From an uncultured Collinsella sp. (lineage in GTDB: Bacteria > Actinomycetota > Coriobacteriia > Coriobacteriales > Coriobacteriaceae), in contig UQLC01000016.1 in assembly GCA_900541795.1 (NCBI GenBank), positions 1 through 45,107 of the forward strand: a stretch of DNA of 45,107 nt, read 5' to 3'. Each line of letters starts with the position of its first letter. Position 1 is the first letter of the stretch. Shown in pieces: positions 1 to 14,902 of the stretch. A model generated the notes under the pieces. It did not search any database, was not told the origin of the DNA, and saw nothing but the letters and a program-made list of their open reading frames with translations. The position numbers were made by a program, and so were the translations under genes.

Positions 1-60
1 CTGCGCAAGACGGAAAGCACATTAAGTGCTTTCCTTTGCGTGCGGAACTCGCGACAAACT
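1..60. repeat. Partial hairpin repeat with an ATTAA loop at the window edge
   Basis: Positions 11-30 form a short perfect hairpin: arms GAAAGCAC and GTGCTTTC around the loop ATTAA. It is followed by GTGCGGAACT. The hairpin at 12841-12863 has the same ATTAA loop and is followed by GTGCGGAATCT, so the two look like copies of one element. The left part of this copy would lie outside the window. Confidence 0.5.
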
Positions 61-113
61 TAAACAGCGGGCCGCCCGGACCGGGAATCCGATGTGCTCG
101 TCGGGGCAACGTT

Positions 114-163
114 ACCTGCCAAAAAGGGACAGGTTTATTTTGATCGGTTTTATCTGGGGAAAC
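114..163 (+). repeat. REP-like palindromic repeat, copy 1 (family D)
   Basis: Contains AAAAAGGGACAGGTTTATTT, the same core as the copy at 28541-28595. Identity continues into ATCTGSGSAAACGTC, so the shared unit is about 55 bp. Related copies lie at 1906-1946 (inverted), 29644-29682 and 32362-32394. All are intergenic. The right palindrome arm is degraded here (GATCGGTTTT instead of GGCAGGTTTT). The open frame at 94-279 that covers it has no SD site and is not called as a gene. Confidence 0.7.
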
Positions 164-229
164 GTCGCGCTCCAGCGGTAATCTGCTCTCATCTGTCGCA
201 TGGAAATCGGCGGCGTTTCCATTTAACGC

Positions 230-264
230 AAAAGAGGCCGCTTCCCCTAGTAGGAAGCGGCCTC
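230..264 (-). terminator. Intrinsic terminator after the anti-sigma gene
   Basis: On the minus strand a 12-bp stem (GAGGCCGCTTCC and GGAAGCGGCCTC, 7-nt loop) is followed by TTTTGCG, five bases past the anti-sigma stop codon. Confidence 0.85.
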
Positions 265-269
265 AGACC

Positions 270-1346
270 TTACGAATAGACGATAGTAAAGGACTCTTCC
301 GTTTCGGTCTCTCCTGTTGACGTGTACCTCGTGCCCTCAAGCGTTACTGAGACCACTTGGTCGACATCAATCAACTTCGTTGGCACCCAGATGTCCTCTC
401 CGCTATTGCGCGTATAAGAAAAATATAAGTTGAACGCCCCTGCGTCGTCATCTTCGATAATCTGCTCCGATCCATCCTTGTAGGTAACCGTCAACTTCTT
501 CGTGACTGCGTCAATGCCCAAATCATCGATGTGTGTCTGGATAGAAAACGGGCTGATCTCGAGAGGCGAGTCATCGGAGCGGAGTTCCTTTGTATCGACG
601 TACGCTCCAACGCTAAACTCGGGCGTCGATGCCTCGAACGGCTTCGCGTCCTCGCCTTCGCCCTCGGTCCACGAGATATTCCAGGTGACCGCATGTTGAA
701 AACCTCGCTCGCGATCCAAAGAAGCAAAGTACATCGTGCCATTAATGACAGTATCGCTTGATGTGTCCTTATCAATGGTGCAGCGTGTGTCAGCCCATTC
801 CTCGCCGAAGTTCATGTCGGGCGTGCCGATGCCTTGTTCTTCTTCACCATAGAGAACAAGTTCGCCTGTCTCTGCTGCCGGCTTGTAGTAGTTAACGCCA
901 TTTGGATTGGACAACGTAAACGTCACGGCTCCGCAGCCGTTTTGGTCAATAGCCATCTCATGGATATCGAGCGTATAGCCATTACCCTCGACGGACAGAT
1001 CAACCTTCTGGACTGCGCCCTCCAGGCTTTGGGGCGCGATACCGTCACCAAACTCTCTGGTGTAGGTATATTGAGTCCCCGATGAGCCACCGTTGGTCCA
1101 GGTAATGGAATCCCCGTTGCCGTGGTTTCCCCAGGCTGAGGCAAAATAGCCGGAATTGACAACGGCGTAGGCGACCCCTCCAGTCGCCAAAACTCCGGCA
1201 AGACATCCGATTACGGCAACATAGAGAGGCTTCGCGTGGCCCTTTCGATGAAGCGGCTCACCCGCAGCGGTATTTAGGACGCGATCTGCAAGGTCGCTAT
1301 CGGCTTGGATGGACTCGAAGGCCTGCTTGATTTGATTGGATTTCAC
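270..1346 (-). CDS. Membrane-anchored anti-sigma factor (DUF4179/RsiV-like)
   Basis: This 358-residue protein has a short cytoplasmic N-terminus (about residues 1-40), one transmembrane segment (about 41-65, YVAVIGCLAGVLATGGVAYA) and a large extracytoplasmic beta-rich domain. That is the layout of anti-sigma factors paired with ECF sigma factors in Gram-positives. The start is GTG at 1346, preceded by a strong AGAGGAGGG, and overlaps the end of the sigma gene by 50 bp, so translation is probably coupled. No zinc-binding HxxxCxxC anti-sigma motif is visible in the N-terminus, which points to the DUF4179 class. The signal it senses cannot be read from the sequence. The role as anti-sigma factor is inferred from architecture and context. 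Confidence 0.75.
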   Translation of the reverse strand: MKSNQIKQAFESIQADSDLADRVLNTAAGEPLHRKGHAKPLYVAVIGCLAGVLATGGVAYAVVNSGYFASAWGNHGNGDSITWTNGGSSGTQYTYTREFGDGIAPQSLEGAVQKVDLSVEGNGYTLDIHEMAIDQNGCGAVTFTLSNPNGVNYYKPAAETGELVLYGEEEQGIGTPDMNFGEEWADTRCTIDKDTSSDTVINGTMYFASLDRERGFQHAVTWNISWTEGEGEDAKPFEASTPEFSVGAYVDTKELRSDDSPLEISPFSIQTHIDDLGIDAVTKKLTVTYKDGSEQIIEDDDAGAFNLYFSYTRNSGEDIWVPTKLIDVDQVVSVTLEGTRYTSTGETETEESFTIVYS

Positions 1347-1815
1347 GGTCGCCCTCCTCTAAGATGAATTTGAGCTTCGATCGACCGCGAGCTAAACGCG
1401 TTCGAACGGTCGCGGCTGGTACATGCATCAACTCGGCAATCTCTGAGGTCGAAAAGCCCAGGTAGTAATAGAGCACGATGGGAACGCGGAATCGCTCCGG
1501 AAGTCGCATAACGTCTGACAGGACCGCCTTGGTCTCATCCTGCGCCGCCGAAAGCGAATCGGCCAGATTCTCAATATCCTCCACACGCCTCCATGGCTTT
1601 CGAAAGAGCGATTTGCATTCATTGATCGTGACCCGGACAAGCCAGCGGCGAAGATGTTCCCAACTTTCAAAGTGCCCATCGCTTTTAAGCAACTTAAGAA
1701 AGACATCTTGGGCAACATCGTCGGCATCGGCACGATCGCGCAGGTACGTCAATGCGATTCGAAACACGACATCACGGTGATCCTCGACCGCCTGTCTAAA
1801 TGCTTGTTCTTCCAT
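1297..1815 (-). CDS. ECF-type RNA polymerase sigma factor
   Basis: Extracytoplasmic-function sigma factor of about 172 residues. It has sigma region 2 (about residues 8-75, with DADDVAQDVFLKLL) and region 4 (about 110-160, with the HTH around STSEIAELMHVPAATVRTRL), and no region 1 or 3, as in ECF factors. ATG at 1815 is preferred over an in-frame GTG at 1821 because GGGAGGTGATT is then correctly spaced. The gene overlaps the following membrane anti-sigma gene. A promoter of ECF type lies about 50 bp upstream, so autoregulation is likely. The regulon is unknown. Confidence 0.9.
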   Translation of the reverse strand: MEEQAFRQAVEDHRDVVFRIALTYLRDRADADDVAQDVFLKLLKSDGHFESWEHLRRWLVRVTINECKSLFRKPWRRVEDIENLADSLSAAQDETKAVLSDVMRLPERFRVPIVLYYYLGFSTSEIAELMHVPAATVRTRLARGRSKLKFILEEGDREIQSNQAGLRVHPSR

Positions 1816-1863
1816 AATCACCTCCCGGTGACGTTAATAATTCTTGGTGAGGCCCTCACCTTA

Positions 1864-1892
1864 GATACGCTCTTGTCGGGCGAAATGTTTCA
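1864..1892 (-). promoter_or_regulatory. ECF-sigma type promoter of the sigma/anti-sigma operon
   Basis: On the minus strand TGAAAC (1887-1892) is followed after 17 bp by CGTATC (1864-1869). This matches the general ECF consensus TGAAAC-N16/17-CGTM. It lies 49 bp from the sigma start codon, as expected for an autoregulated ECF operon. Confidence 0.6.
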
Positions 1893-1905
1893 AATTCAAG
1901 CAGGA

Positions 1906-1946
1906 AAAACCTACCAAAATATACCTGTCCCTTTTTGGCAGGTTTT
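1906..1946 (-). repeat. REP-like palindromic repeat, copy 2 (family D, inverted)
   Basis: Read on the minus strand this is AAAACCTGCC, AAAAAGGGACAGGTATATTT and TGGTAGGTTTT in a row. It is an imperfect palindrome closely matching the copy at 28541-28580. It sits between the rpoC terminator and the ECF promoter. Confidence 0.75.
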
Positions 1947-1952
1947 CTTTAA

Positions 1953-1989
1953 CAAAAAGACCCGCTTCCCTGTTGGGAAACGGGTCTTT
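1953..1989 (-). terminator. Intrinsic terminator of rpoBC
   Basis: The stem AAGACCCG.TTCCC with GGGAA.CGGGTCTT and a 4-nt loop is followed on the minus strand by TTTTTGTT, about 27 bp after the rpoC stop codon. Confidence 0.9.
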
Positions 1990-2015
1990 GGAAGGACGGT
2001 TAACGTACTAGGAAA

Positions 2016-9992
<7,977 letters not shown>

Positions 9993-10065
9993 CAGGTTTT
10001 TCCTCCTTCACGGAAATGCTCGGTGGGTTGGCGAGGCATAGCTTCGCCAGTTATCGCAACCTAAT

Positions 10066-10093
10066 AGTTTATCAGGTACCGACCGTTGGGCAA
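10066..10093 (-). promoter_or_regulatory. Candidate rpoBC promoter
   Basis: On the minus strand TTGCCC (10088-10093) is followed after 16 bp by TAAACT (10066-10071), about 75 bp upstream of the rpoB start codon. The match is moderate. Confidence 0.45.
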
Positions 10094-10170
10094 GAAAAGC
10101 CTTGACGCGATTGAGTTTTTGGAGTAGCAAAGTTTTTCGACAGAAAACACGCAGGTAGATAGTGGTATAC

Positions 10171-10200
10171 CGAACATCTGTTCATATATTTTCTGTGAAC
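10171..10200. promoter_or_regulatory. SOS-box-like site and overlapping inverted repeat upstream of rpoB
   Basis: CGAACATCTGTTC (10171-10183) fits the GAAC-N4-GTTC core of Gram-positive/actinobacterial LexA boxes. It overlaps a second palindrome (10177-10200) with arms CTGTTCA and TGAACAG. Both lie about 180 bp upstream of rpoB, in the galU-rpoB gap. No SOS gene is adjacent, so the function is uncertain. Confidence 0.3.
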
Positions 10201-10221
10201 AGAGAGCCGGCAATCGCAGCT

Positions 10222-10258
10222 CTTATAAAAAACGGGCGCGAACCGAGGTCCGCGCCCG
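10222..10258 (-). terminator. Intrinsic terminator of galU
   Basis: A 9-bp stem, ACGGGCGCG with CGCGCCCGT, is followed on the minus strand by TTTTTTATAAG, about 20 bp after the galU stop. Confidence 0.88.
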
Positions 10259-10279
10259 TAAATGTCGATGCCCGAAGGC

Positions 10280-11188
10280 TTACTTGCGCATCAATCCGCC
10301 GCGCTCGTCGATGGCGTCCCAGAAGGCGCTGGCAAAGCGAGGATCGCTTGCGGCCATGAGGGCGTTGGTGGCCATCCAGCCAGACGGGGTGCCGGTGTCG
10401 TAGCCCGACAGCGGGTCGATAACGACAGCGTACATAGCCTCGCGATCGAGCGAGCGGGCCATGGCGTCGGTGAGCTGAATCTCGCCGCCCTTGCCGGCCT
10501 GCTGATCAGCGAGCAGGTCCATGACCAGCGGGCTCAGCAGATAACGGCCGACAATGTACAGGTTGGACGGAGCCGCCTCGGGAGCGGGCTTCTCGACCAG
10601 ACCGCCGATACGCCAGACAGCGCCCGGCTCTACATCGGCAACGTCCTCGGCGCCCTCGAGCGAACCGACGCGCTCACCGGCGATAACGCCGTAGCGGCTG
10701 ACTTCCTCGGGCGAGCAAGCAGCGACGGCGATAACCGAAGCGCCACCGTGCTCCTTGGAAACGGCGAGCATCTTGTCGCAGATGTCGCGGTTAGGCACAA
10801 CGTAGTCGCCCAGAAGAACCAGGAAGTTCTCCCCTGCCACGGCGTCGGCAGCAGAGCGGATAGCATGGCCGAGGCCCTTGGGCTCGTACTGATAGCGGAA
10901 GTCGACCGGCATACCGCCAGCGTGGGCGACGGCATCGGCATAGGCGTTCTTGCCGCGCTCGCGCAGCAGGTTCTCGAGCGAGCGATCGGGCTGGAAGTAG
11001 TTCAGCAGCTCGGGCTTGCCGGGAGAAGTAACGATGATGGCGTCGTCGACTTCCTCGGGGTCGAGCGCCTCCTCGACGACGTACTGAATGACGGGCTTGT
11101 CGAGCACCGGCAGCATCTCTTTGGGCGTGCACTTGGTGCCAGGCAGAAAACGCGTGCCAAGACCGGCGGCGGGGATGATTGCCTTCAT
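10280..11188 (-). CDS. galU: UTP--glucose-1-phosphate uridylyltransferase
   Basis: Makes UDP-glucose from UTP and glucose-1-phosphate for cell-envelope and exopolysaccharide sugars. The 302-residue protein opens with the nucleotidyltransferase signature KAIIPAAGLGTRFLPGTK and shows CTPKEMLPVLDKPVIQYVVEEA, GLGHAI near residue 110, LLGD and GEIQLTDA, all typical of bacterial GalU. ATG at 11188 is chosen because the signature starts there and AAAGGA lies upstream. A longer frame would add 28 unrelated residues. It has its own promoter and terminator, so it is probably monocistronic. Confidence 0.96.
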   Translation of the reverse strand: MKAIIPAAGLGTRFLPGTKCTPKEMLPVLDKPVIQYVVEEALDPEEVDDAIIVTSPGKPELLNYFQPDRSLENLLRERGKNAYADAVAHAGGMPVDFRYQYEPKGLGHAIRSAADAVAGENFLVLLGDYVVPNRDICDKMLAVSKEHGGASVIAVAACSPEEVSRYGVIAGERVGSLEGAEDVADVEPGAVWRIGGLVEKPAPEAAPSNLYIVGRYLLSPLVMDLLADQQAGKGGEIQLTDAMARSLDREAMYAVVIDPLSGYDTGTPSGWMATNALMAASDPRFASAFWDAIDERGGLMRK

Positions 11189-11440
11189 GTTATTCAAAGA
11201 TCCTTTCGCAGGCGCAAAAGCGCCCCATGCGTGCGGCACACAGCCGCAGACCAAATTGCGATACTTAAACATCTTACCGCTGGAACTATATGTCGCTACA
11301 AGGCAGAGACAATTCTTCAGCAGGTCAACGCAAATTATTGCTCGAATGGTGCAATTTTATTGCCCAACGGCAGGACACCCGATACGACGCAAATCACAGA
11401 ACATGGCAGTTTAAGCAACCGATCTCGAGGGACCGAAAAA
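11189..11440. other. Gene-free galU leader and spacer
   Basis: Apart from the galU promoter (11285-11312) and a leader of about 90 bp, I see no gene in this stretch. No riboswitch is recognisable. Confidence 0.5.
11285..11312 (-). promoter_or_regulatory. galU promoter
   Basis: On the minus strand TTGTCT (11307-11312) is followed after 16 bp by TATAGT (11285-11290), about 97 bp upstream of the galU start. Confidence 0.6.
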
Positions 11441-11476
11441 CAAAAAAGACGGGGCTCGCAATGCGAACCCCGTCTG
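11441..11476 (-). terminator. Intrinsic terminator of rplJ-rplL
   Basis: The 13-bp stem AGACGGGGYTCGC with its complement and a 3-nt loop is followed on the minus strand by TTTTTTGTTTTT. It is a strong terminator. Confidence 0.95.
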
Positions 11477-11502
11477 CAAAGAAATCTGGCGAGAAAGCCT
11501 GA

Positions 11503-11880
11503 TTACTTGAGGGTGACAGCAGCGCCAGCAGCCTCGAGCTTCTCCTTGGCAGCCTCGGCGTCCTCCTTCTTGGCACCCTCGAGAACAGCCTTGGGAGCGC
11601 CCTCGACGACCTCCTTGGCCTCCTTCAGGCCAAGGTTGGTGAGCTCACGGACGGCCTTGATGACCTGGATCTTGTTGTCGCCGAAGCCCTCGAGCACGAC
11701 GTCAAACTCGGTCTTCTCCTCGGCCTCAGCAGCGCCAGCAGCGGGAGCGGCGACAACAGCGGCAGGAGCAGCGGCGGAAACGCCGAAGGTGTCCTCGATA
11801 GCCTTAACGAGCTCGGAAGCCTCGAGAAGGGTCATTTCCTTAAGAGCATCGATGATCTCATCGGTGGTAAGCTTAGCCAT
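11503..11880 (-). CDS. rplL: 50S ribosomal protein L7/L12 (bL12)
   Basis: Stalk protein that recruits translation GTPases. It has 125 residues: an N-terminal dimerisation helix pair (1-34, MAKLTTDEIIDALKEMTLLE), an Ala-rich hinge (about 35-56) and the C-terminal domain with LTNLGLKEAKEVVEGAPK. ATG at 11880 is chosen because AAAGGA is correctly placed and the family begins MAKLT. It lies about 100 bp after rplJ in the same operon. Confidence 0.98.
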   Translation of the reverse strand: MAKLTTDEIIDALKEMTLLEASELVKAIEDTFGVSAAAPAAVVAAPAAGAAEAEEKTEFDVVLEGFGDNKIQVIKAVRELTNLGLKEAKEVVEGAPKAVLEGAKKEDAEAAKEKLEAAGAAVTLK

Positions 11881-11982
11881 TTCTAAGTCCTTTCGGTTTC
11901 CGTGCGAATGCACGGAGATCAGTTAAAACACGGCGCGAATGCGCCAGGGGTGCGGCGTTGCCGCCGCGGGTGAAAACAGCGA

Positions 11983-12504
11983 CTAGGCTGCCTTCTGCTC
12001 GGAGACCTGCTGAATCGAACGAGCGAGACCAGAGGAAACGCCGTTGACGCAGACAGCGATGTCGCGAGCGAAACCGGAGATGAGACCGGCGATCTGGCCG
12101 AGAAGCTGATCCTTGGTGGGCAGCTCGGCGATAGCCTTAACATCATCAGCGGAAACGGCCTTGCCGTCGGAGATACCGCCCTTGATCTCAAGGACGCCCT
12201 TGGACTTAGCGGAGAAGTCCTTAAGGGCCTTAGCGGCCTCGACCGGCTCGGACTCGTAGAACACATAAGCGACGGGGCCGGCGAGAATCTCGTCGAGCTC
12301 GGGCTGCTCCTGGTTCTTGAGAGCGATCTTGACCAGGTTGTTCTTGTAGACCTTCATCTCGGCACCGCACTCGCGAAGCTGATGACGCAGCTCCTGAGCC
12401 TGCTTAACCGTCAGACCGTTGTAGTTGACGACGAACAGACCGGCGTTCTCGGCGATACGGGACTCGATCTCTGCAACCTTGTCGATTTTGTACTGCTGGG
12501 GCAT
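11983..12504 (-). CDS. rplJ: 50S ribosomal protein L10 (uL10)
   Basis: Base of the ribosomal stalk, binding 23S rRNA and L12 dimers. It has 173 residues. The N-terminal rRNA-binding domain is about 1-130 (KVAEIESRIAENAGLFVVNY, LRECGAEMKVYKNNL) and the C-terminal helix that binds L12 is about 135-173. ATG at 12504 follows GAGGAGGTG at 7-bp spacing. A structured leader with an attenuator precedes it, so autogenous control by L10-L12 is expected from the family. Confidence 0.98.
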   Translation of the reverse strand: MPQQYKIDKVAEIESRIAENAGLFVVNYNGLTVKQAQELRHQLRECGAEMKVYKNNLVKIALKNQEQPELDEILAGPVAYVFYESEPVEAAKALKDFSAKSKGVLEIKGGISDGKAVSADDVKAIAELPTKDQLLGQIAGLISGFARDIAVCVNGVSSGLARSIQQVSEQKAA

Positions 12505-12714
12505 GAATTACACCTCCTCGAATTCTTTCCGGGCACGGTCCGCCACAAGGACGTGACGGGGGCATGTCCAAAAAGAAAGCCCCCGCGCTGCATGAGCGAC
12601 GGGGGCGAGAAGACATATCTACTCGACCACCTCGGCTGGCGGGAAGTCCCATTAAGCTCGCGGGTAAGACCCGTTTGCGCCGGCTGTCTCTGGCAGCGGA
12701 TTCGTGCGTGAACC
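12505..12714 (-). ncRNA. L10 leader with transcription attenuator
   Basis: The transcript between the rplJ promoter and start codon is about 210 nt. It carries a structured 5' part with TTAATGGGACTTCCCGCCAG and CCGAGGTGG, typical of the L10-L12 binding leader, and then an intrinsic terminator at 12570-12606. The sequence CGCCCCCGTC in the terminator stem recurs just downstream (12555-12563), which would allow alternative pairing. Autogenous control is known for this leader class. Its action here is inferred. Confidence 0.75.
12570..12606 (-). terminator. Attenuator in the rplJ leader
   Basis: On the minus strand GCCCCCGTCGCT and AGCGCGGGGGC form a stem followed by TTTCTTTTT, about 65 bp before the rplJ start codon. 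Confidence 0.85.
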
Positions 12715-12720
12715 GAAAGT

Positions 12721-12749
12721 ATTATGGCGGGGACCCCGGCGTCGGTCAA
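12721..12749 (-). promoter_or_regulatory. rplJ-rplL promoter
   Basis: On the minus strand TTGACC (12744-12749) is followed after exactly 17 bp by CATAAT (12721-12726). The -35 hexamer lies in the left arm of the large inverted repeat at 12744-12953. Confidence 0.8.
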
Positions 12750-12953
12750 CGGGCGCGAGGATTCGTACACAAACCCTGCATACGCTCCGACCGGGAGGGG
12801 CAGGGCGAGTTTTCCGCTCGATCAAGTCCTGGGCTCGCACGAAGGCCACATTAAGTGGCCTTCGGCTCGTGCGGAATCTACGGAAAACTCGCCCTGCCCC
12901 TCCCGGCCGGAGCTACGTTGCCTTTGCTGCGAATCCTCGTGTCCGTTGGCCGG
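12744..12953. repeat. Large multi-arm inverted repeat (possible cruciform or MITE-like element)
   Basis: Nested arms surround one centre. GGTCAACGG (12744-12752) pairs with CCGTTGGCC (end 12953). CGAGGATTCG (about 12756-12765) pairs with CGAATCCTCG (about 12930-12939). GCTCCG (12784-12789) pairs with CGGAGC (12908-12913). A perfect 26-bp arm runs 12791-12816 against 12881-12906. An inner hairpin 12837-12872 has the loop ATTAA. No coding frame in it is convincing. It lies between the aminotransferase end and the rplJ leader. Confidence 0.8.
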
Positions 12954-13008
12954 CGCGCCCCACGCATAACCCTTATGTCGGTGGGCTGATGTGTTGCGTC
13001 CCGTTGGG

Positions 13009-14145
13009 CTATAAGGTTGAAATGAAGGTGGACAGGCGATTTAGGCCTTCGTCCAGGTTTTCGTCGGAGACGCAGTAGCTGAGGCGGATGTGGCCTTCGG
13101 TGCCGAAACAGTCGCCCGGGACTAGGGCTACGTTGGCCTCTTTGATGGCTTTGATGCAGAAGCCCTCGCTGGTTAGGCCGAACTTTTTGATGCTCGGGAA
13201 AGTGTAGAAGGCTCCTGCGGGCTCTACTACGTCGAGGCCCATGGCGTCTAAAGCTGCGAGCACGCGTTCGCGACGGGCTCGGTAGACTTTGAGCATGGGG
13301 GTTGGGTCGACGGTCAGGGCTCGGGCCGCGGCGTCCATCTCGAAGGAGACGGCGCTCGATACTAGGTATTGGTGAGCTTTTGCGATCTCGGCGATGACGG
13401 GTGCCGCTGCTGCGAGCCAGCCCAGGCGCCAGCCGGTCATGGCCCAGGGCTTGGAGAAGCTCTCGATGACGACCGTCTGATCGCGAAGCTCCGGGTGATG
13501 CTGGGCAAAGCGCTCGTAGCCATCCACATAAACCAGGCGGTTGTATACGTCGTCGCAGACCACGTAGATGCCCGTCTGCTCCGCCACGTGCGCCACGGCG
13601 TCAAGCGAAGCCGCGTTGAGGATACAGCCCGTAGGATTGTTGGGCGAGCAGATGACGATGGCCTTGGTCGCCGGCGTCACGCAAGCACGAAGCGCATCCT
13701 CGTCAATCTGAAATTGCGCAGGCTCCGTATCCAAAAAGACTGCTTTGGCGTGGTTGGCCACGACGATGCTCTCGTACAGGCCAAAGGCCGGCGTGGGGAT
13801 AATGACCTCGTCGCCGGGGTTGAGCATAGCCATGAATGTTGCCGACAGTGCCTCGGTCGCACCGTCGGTCAGGATGACCTCATCGGCGGAAAACGCCAGG
13901 CCCGCGTCATCCATATATTTGGACAGTGCATCACGCAGGGCGGGGCGACCGTTGTTGGGCGGATAGTGCGTGTCACCGCGGTCCAGTGCGGCGGTCACCT
14001 CGGCGCTAATCACATCGGGCGTGGGAAAATCGGGCTCGCCAAGCGCAAGCGCGATGCACCCCGGGTGCTGGGCGGCGAGCGCGTTAATCCGGCGGATGCC
14101 GGAGGGCTTGAGCGTGGCAAGCGAGGTATTCATGGGCAGACGCAT
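13009..14145 (-). CDS. Class I/II PLP-dependent aminotransferase
   Basis: Fold-type I aminotransferase of 378 residues, probably acting on aspartate, aromatic or similar amino acids. It shows the N-terminal LALGEPDFPTP substrate loop, the dinucleotide-like DGATEAL, SPNNPTG with the conserved Asn near residue 170, the Asp/Tyr pair in VVCDDVYNRLVY, and the PLP lysine in SFSKPWAMTGWRLGW near residue 232. It has the full length for AspC/PatA-type enzymes. The start at 14145 is preceded by AAAGGA. It is divergent from the gene at 14239. The substrate cannot be decided from sequence alone. Confidence 0.9.
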   Translation of the reverse strand: MRLPMNTSLATLKPSGIRRINALAAQHPGCIALALGEPDFPTPDVISAEVTAALDRGDTHYPPNNGRPALRDALSKYMDDAGLAFSADEVILTDGATEALSATFMAMLNPGDEVIIPTPAFGLYESIVVANHAKAVFLDTEPAQFQIDEDALRACVTPATKAIVICSPNNPTGCILNAASLDAVAHVAEQTGIYVVCDDVYNRLVYVDGYERFAQHHPELRDQTVVIESFSKPWAMTGWRLGWLAAAAPVIAEIAKAHQYLVSSAVSFEMDAAARALTVDPTPMLKVYRARRERVLAALDAMGLDVVEPAGAFYTFPSIKKFGLTSEGFCIKAIKEANVALVPGDCFGTEGHIRLSYCVSDENLDEGLNRLSTFISTL

Positions 14146-14238
14146 GGCGTTCCTTTCGTAAGGGTTGCACTAGGATAGCGCGGCGGGGCGCCGCCAGACG
14201 GTGTAACCTAAACGGAAACGAGCCGGAAAGGAGATGGC

Positions 14239-14901
14239 ATGGAGACGACCGCGCGTGGCGACGTACCAAAGACACTGCAAACCATTGCGTATATCAGTAT
14301 TCCCAATAGCGCCGATCTTGATTTTTTGCTCTGGGACCTGCAGGATGCCATCGCCGCCTATGCCCGGTTTTCCGGCACCGTACTCCCCCACCCGGTTGAC
14401 TTGAAGGCGGATAATGCCGACGGCGTTGCCGATGGCATCGTGCTGGCCATTGAAAATATGGCTGACGATGAGACGTTGACTGCTATCGAGCAGGCGCTTG
14501 AGCGCTTTGGCAGTACGGGAACGCGTGTCTATGCCGTGATCCAAGCCGCACAAGAGAGCACTGAGCAGGCGCGTGGGGCCGCCGTTCGCCTGCACAAGGC
14601 ATGTGAGCGCCATGACCAATTGTGGTGTGGCGGCGTTGCCATTTGCGCTGGCAGCGGCATTGCGGCGCTTCGCCATTCCCCACGCATGGGCCTCTTGCGC
14701 CGACCATTTTCGGAAGCGATGGATAAGCTTGTGGGCGCTGTGCGCATGGGCTGCTCCGTCGAGCATGCACAGCGACTTGGCGGCGGCAATGCCGGTAGCG
14801 TCGATGCCGACGGCATGGTGCGCGCCAGGCCCGCGCTGCCCACACCGATCTGGCATGCCATCATGAAACGCCTCGGCACCCATGCTCAATCAAGGATCTA
14901 G
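14239..14901 (+). CDS. Protein of unknown function, 220 aa
   Basis: I do not recognise this protein with confidence. The start at 14239 has a good SD (AAGGAG, 6-bp spacing). There is no signal peptide or membrane segment. The middle (RVYAVIQAAQE, about residues 95-105) and the later CGGVAICAGSGIA followed by SPRMGLLRRPFSEAMDKL recall flavodoxin-like or NADPH-dependent FMN reductase-like proteins, but the usual phosphate-binding loop near the N-terminus is not clear. It is divergent from the aminotransferase and convergent with the glycosylase, with a single base between the stop codons and no terminator in between. Confidence 0.6.
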   Translation: METTARGDVPKTLQTIAYISIPNSADLDFLLWDLQDAIAAYARFSGTVLPHPVDLKADNADGVADGIVLAIENMADDETLTAIEQALERFGSTGTRVYAVIQAAQESTEQARGAAVRLHKACERHDQLWCGGVAICAGSGIAALRHSPRMGLLRRPFSEAMDKLVGAVRMGCSVEHAQRLGGGNAGSVDADGMVRARPALPTPIWHAIMKRLGTHAQSRI

Positions 14902-14902
14902 A

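Noticed and set aside
94..279. Small plus-strand frame at the left edge
   Set aside because: Consists of a REP-like repeat and the anti-sigma terminator read as protein; no SD.
12564..13078. Several short frames (for example 12704-13078) in the rplJ upstream region
   Set aside because: They are the two strands of the large inverted repeat read as protein (the same RKTRPAPPGRS stretch appears on both strands). No SD or family match.
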